Of a stretch of 64,000 nucleotides of DNA, positions 62,508 through 64,000 are shown piece after piece (within the stretch, counting starts at the first letter, position 1; every line of letters begins with the position of its first letter). The notes under the pieces were generated by a model. It made no database searches, was not told the origin of the DNA, and saw nothing but the letters and a program-made list of their open reading frames with translations. The DNA lies in contig NZ_RJLN01000012.1 of NCBI RefSeq assembly GCF_003725545.1, positions 31,694 through 95,693 on the forward strand. Reading direction: 5' to 3'. This stretch comes from Micromonospora solifontis (GTDB lineage Bacteria; Actinomycetota; Actinomycetes; Mycobacteriales; Micromonosporaceae). The translations under genes were made by a program, and so were the position numbers.

Positions 62508-63863
62508 TCACCGCCGGTGGCCCATGGCTCCGGCTCCGGCTGCCACGGCACCGAATTGACGGGACGTAGGTCGAACGTGCCGTGCCGGGCGGGGCCGCAA
62601 CGCCACATTGAGAACCAGCGCCGCCCCGACCACTGCAGCCAAGACGTTCGAGTAGTGGATGATACTGATCGTGCTGGACCAGAGGATGATGCTGTAGCAG
62701 CCGGCAAGGACCGCCGCCGCTGTCGCGGACCGGTGCCACATCACGGCCCGATAGGCCGCGCCGGCCGCCGCACCGAAGAGGAAAAGCACCAGTACTCCCC
62801 CAGCTCGACCGAAGTCGATTAGCACGCCTCGAAACATGGTGTAGATATTGGTCTTGCTGCCCCTCTCGTCCACGACGACGAACTCGTCGTAGGTACGAAA
62901 GTCCCTGCGGCTCTGGCCGGTCAGCAACGAGACGCCGGCGACTGACGCAGTGCCCAGCCCGAGTTGCTTCTCGTCCGCCCACTCCCGCTGTTCCAACCAC
63001 TGAGAGAAGGCCGGCTGATAGCCGAGCGCGTAAACCGCCACTCGACTGCGGACCATAGACGCCGTGCTGGCGTCGAATGTGCCGATCCGAAGGAATGCCA
63101 TGAAGGTGAACAGGGCGGTCACCGCGAGCATCGCTCCGGCAGTGCCGGCGACGGCACGGGCGGTGATCCGGGGGGGCCGCCCGTCCCTCATGATGCGCAT
63201 CGCGACATACCCGCTGAACCAGAGAAAGACACCGGAGACCATGCCAGCCCGGGCGGTGGTCGTAAATCCATAGATCACCAACGACGCCAACGGCGCGAGC
63301 ATCCAGGCACGCTGGAATCGAACGCGTGCGAGCGCAAGGAACGGAGCACACAGCGCCGCGCAGTACGTGATCGACAGCAGCGCCGAAACCCAACGCTGGC
63401 TGCCGCTCGCACTTGCCGCCAAAAGGTTGTCGTACCGGCCCACGGCAACCTGATGGGATGCGTCGAGCAACTCCTCAATCGACAGAAGATTGTCGATGGA
63501 GATGCCGTTCGTCCGAACAGACAGGAAGCCCGCAGCCAGCCCGGACACGGTGCCGGCAGCGATCGTCCAGAGCAGACCTCCCTGTCTCGCACTCGGTGCC
63601 GAGTTGGACGTTCGAACCACTGGGCCGGGGAACGGTGGTCGCGTGTAGGTCAGAACGAGCGACCCCAGACCGAACGCGGCCACGCCCACCGCGATGTAGA
63701 TGAGTGCCCGGTAGGTCGTTTCGCGACCATAGAACGCGGCGGAGAGAGCGGAGGCGATCATCCAGTATCCCGCGAACATCGCGCCTGGCTGAAACCAGTG
63801 ACCGGCGCAGGACCGGACGATCAACGCCAGGGAGGCGAAGACGGCAAGCGAGAATAGCAACAT
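62508..63863 (-). CDS. Wzy-like oligosaccharide repeat-unit polymerase
   Basis: This 451-residue membrane protein has about 11-12 hydrophobic helices (LLFSLAVFASLALIV, RALIYIAVGVAAFGLGSLVL, VLVLFLFGAAAGAAYRAVMW) and a large extracytoplasmic loop (SQWLEQREWADEKQLGLGTA to DERGSKTNIYTMFRGVLIDF). This topology, and the FRGVLIDFGRAGG segment, match O-antigen/exopolysaccharide polymerases, which are very diverse in sequence. It would polymerise undecaprenyl-linked repeat units outside the membrane. ATG 63863 has GGAG six bases upstream. Its GC content is lower than that of the first half of the window. Confidence 0.85.
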   Translation of the reverse strand: MLLFSLAVFASLALIVRSCAGHWFQPGAMFAGYWMIASALSAAFYGRETTYRALIYIAVGVAAFGLGSLVLTYTRPPFPGPVVRTSNSAPSARQGGLLWTIAAGTVSGLAAGFLSVRTNGISIDNLLSIEELLDASHQVAVGRYDNLLAASASGSQRWVSALLSITYCAALCAPFLALARVRFQRAWMLAPLASLVIYGFTTTARAGMVSGVFLWFSGYVAMRIMRDGRPPRITARAVAGTAGAMLAVTALFTFMAFLRIGTFDASTASMVRSRVAVYALGYQPAFSQWLEQREWADEKQLGLGTASVAGVSLLTGQSRRDFRTYDEFVVVDERGSKTNIYTMFRGVLIDFGRAGGVLVLFLFGAAAGAAYRAVMWHRSATAAAVLAGCYSIILWSSTISIIHYSNVLAAVVGAALVLNVALRPRPARHVRPTSRQFGAVAAGAGAMGHRR

Positions 63864-63934
63864 GTGAGGCTCCCAGGTGGCGGACCAGCACGTCGCCAAT
63901 CCGCCGTAACTGCAACGGGCCGGAGCCGCTCCGG

Positions 63935-64000
63935 TTACGGAGTCGACCCGGAATTGCGCCCGACGCGATCGCGGCGCGACTTCTGGACAATCAGGTAGCG
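63935..64000 (-). CDS. Possible 3' end of an upstream gene
   Basis: On the minus strand the frame is open from the window edge for 21 residues (RYLIVQKSRRDRVGRNSGST and one Pro) before TAA at 63937-63935. The RYLIVQKSRR stretch resembles the final beta strand of a methyltransferase or glycosyltransferase. The next gene starts 71 bp downstream on the same strand. The piece is too short for assignment. Confidence 0.3.
   Translation of the reverse strand, partial: RYLIVQKSRRDRVGRNSGSTP

Overview
The window is very GC-rich chromosomal DNA from an actinomycete. Several traits point to Micromonosporaceae (Micromonospora-like): dense GTG/ATG starts, an F420-type LLM oxidoreductase, a CebR-type palindrome in front of a secreted cellulase, a three-subunit menaquinone-type succinate dehydrogenase, and many leaderless promoters (TANNNT 6-10 nt before the start codon). 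The family assignment is inference; no rRNA or tRNA gene was found to anchor it. About 57 protein genes fill most of the window, and there is no prophage, insertion sequence or CRISPR array.

Layout. 1-7.5 kb: 5'-truncated phospholipase D-like gene, acetoacetate-decarboxylase-like protein, SigB/F-type sigma factor, methyltransferase, HrpB helicase and PP2C phosphatase. 7.6-16 kb: GH9 cellulase with CBM2 under a CebR-type operator, SMR transporter, an unrecognised conserved protein, HAD phosphatase, MFS transporter, a GNAT pseudogene, and a Na+/H+ antiporter translationally coupled to a UBP zinc-finger protein. 16-27 kb: LLM oxidoreductase, succinate-semialdehyde-type dehydrogenase, small envelope proteins, SGNH hydrolase, EcsC-like protein, lysozyme-fold secreted protein, PAC2 protein, exonuclease III, and a class F sortase paired with a secreted membrane-anchored protein. 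27-39 kb: TrmB, a Ski2-like helicase, two hypotheticals, an AbiEi/DUF559-type protein flanked by two near-identical hairpins, MerR and YciI proteins, cytidine deaminase, and HrpA.

39-54 kb: LysR regulator divergent from sdhCAB, an alcohol dehydrogenase/SDR pair, MBL-fold hydrolase, GNAT protein, a KAS III/3-hydroxyacyl-CoA dehydrogenase pair, dGTPase-like protein and Tex. 54-64 kb: a frameshifted DUF389 gene, then the start of a cell-surface polysaccharide cluster (DegT aminotransferase, FemAB-like protein, small sugar-phosphate transferase, second PLP protein, WecB epimerase, GT4 glycosyltransferase, Wzy-like polymerase) that runs off the right edge. The last ~2 kb looks less GC-rich than the rest.

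The most distinctive signals outside genes are short dispersed repeats. Four copies of a hairpin built on GGAAA(T/G)AGTGGC lie just after stop codons, two of them bracketing the AbiEi/DUF559 gene. A tandem repeat with a GGGGCCCC core and a TTAACGCC end lies between two genes. An inverted repeat bounded by CCCGCGATCT is read in frame inside hrpB. Clean bidirectional hairpin terminators separate several convergent pairs.
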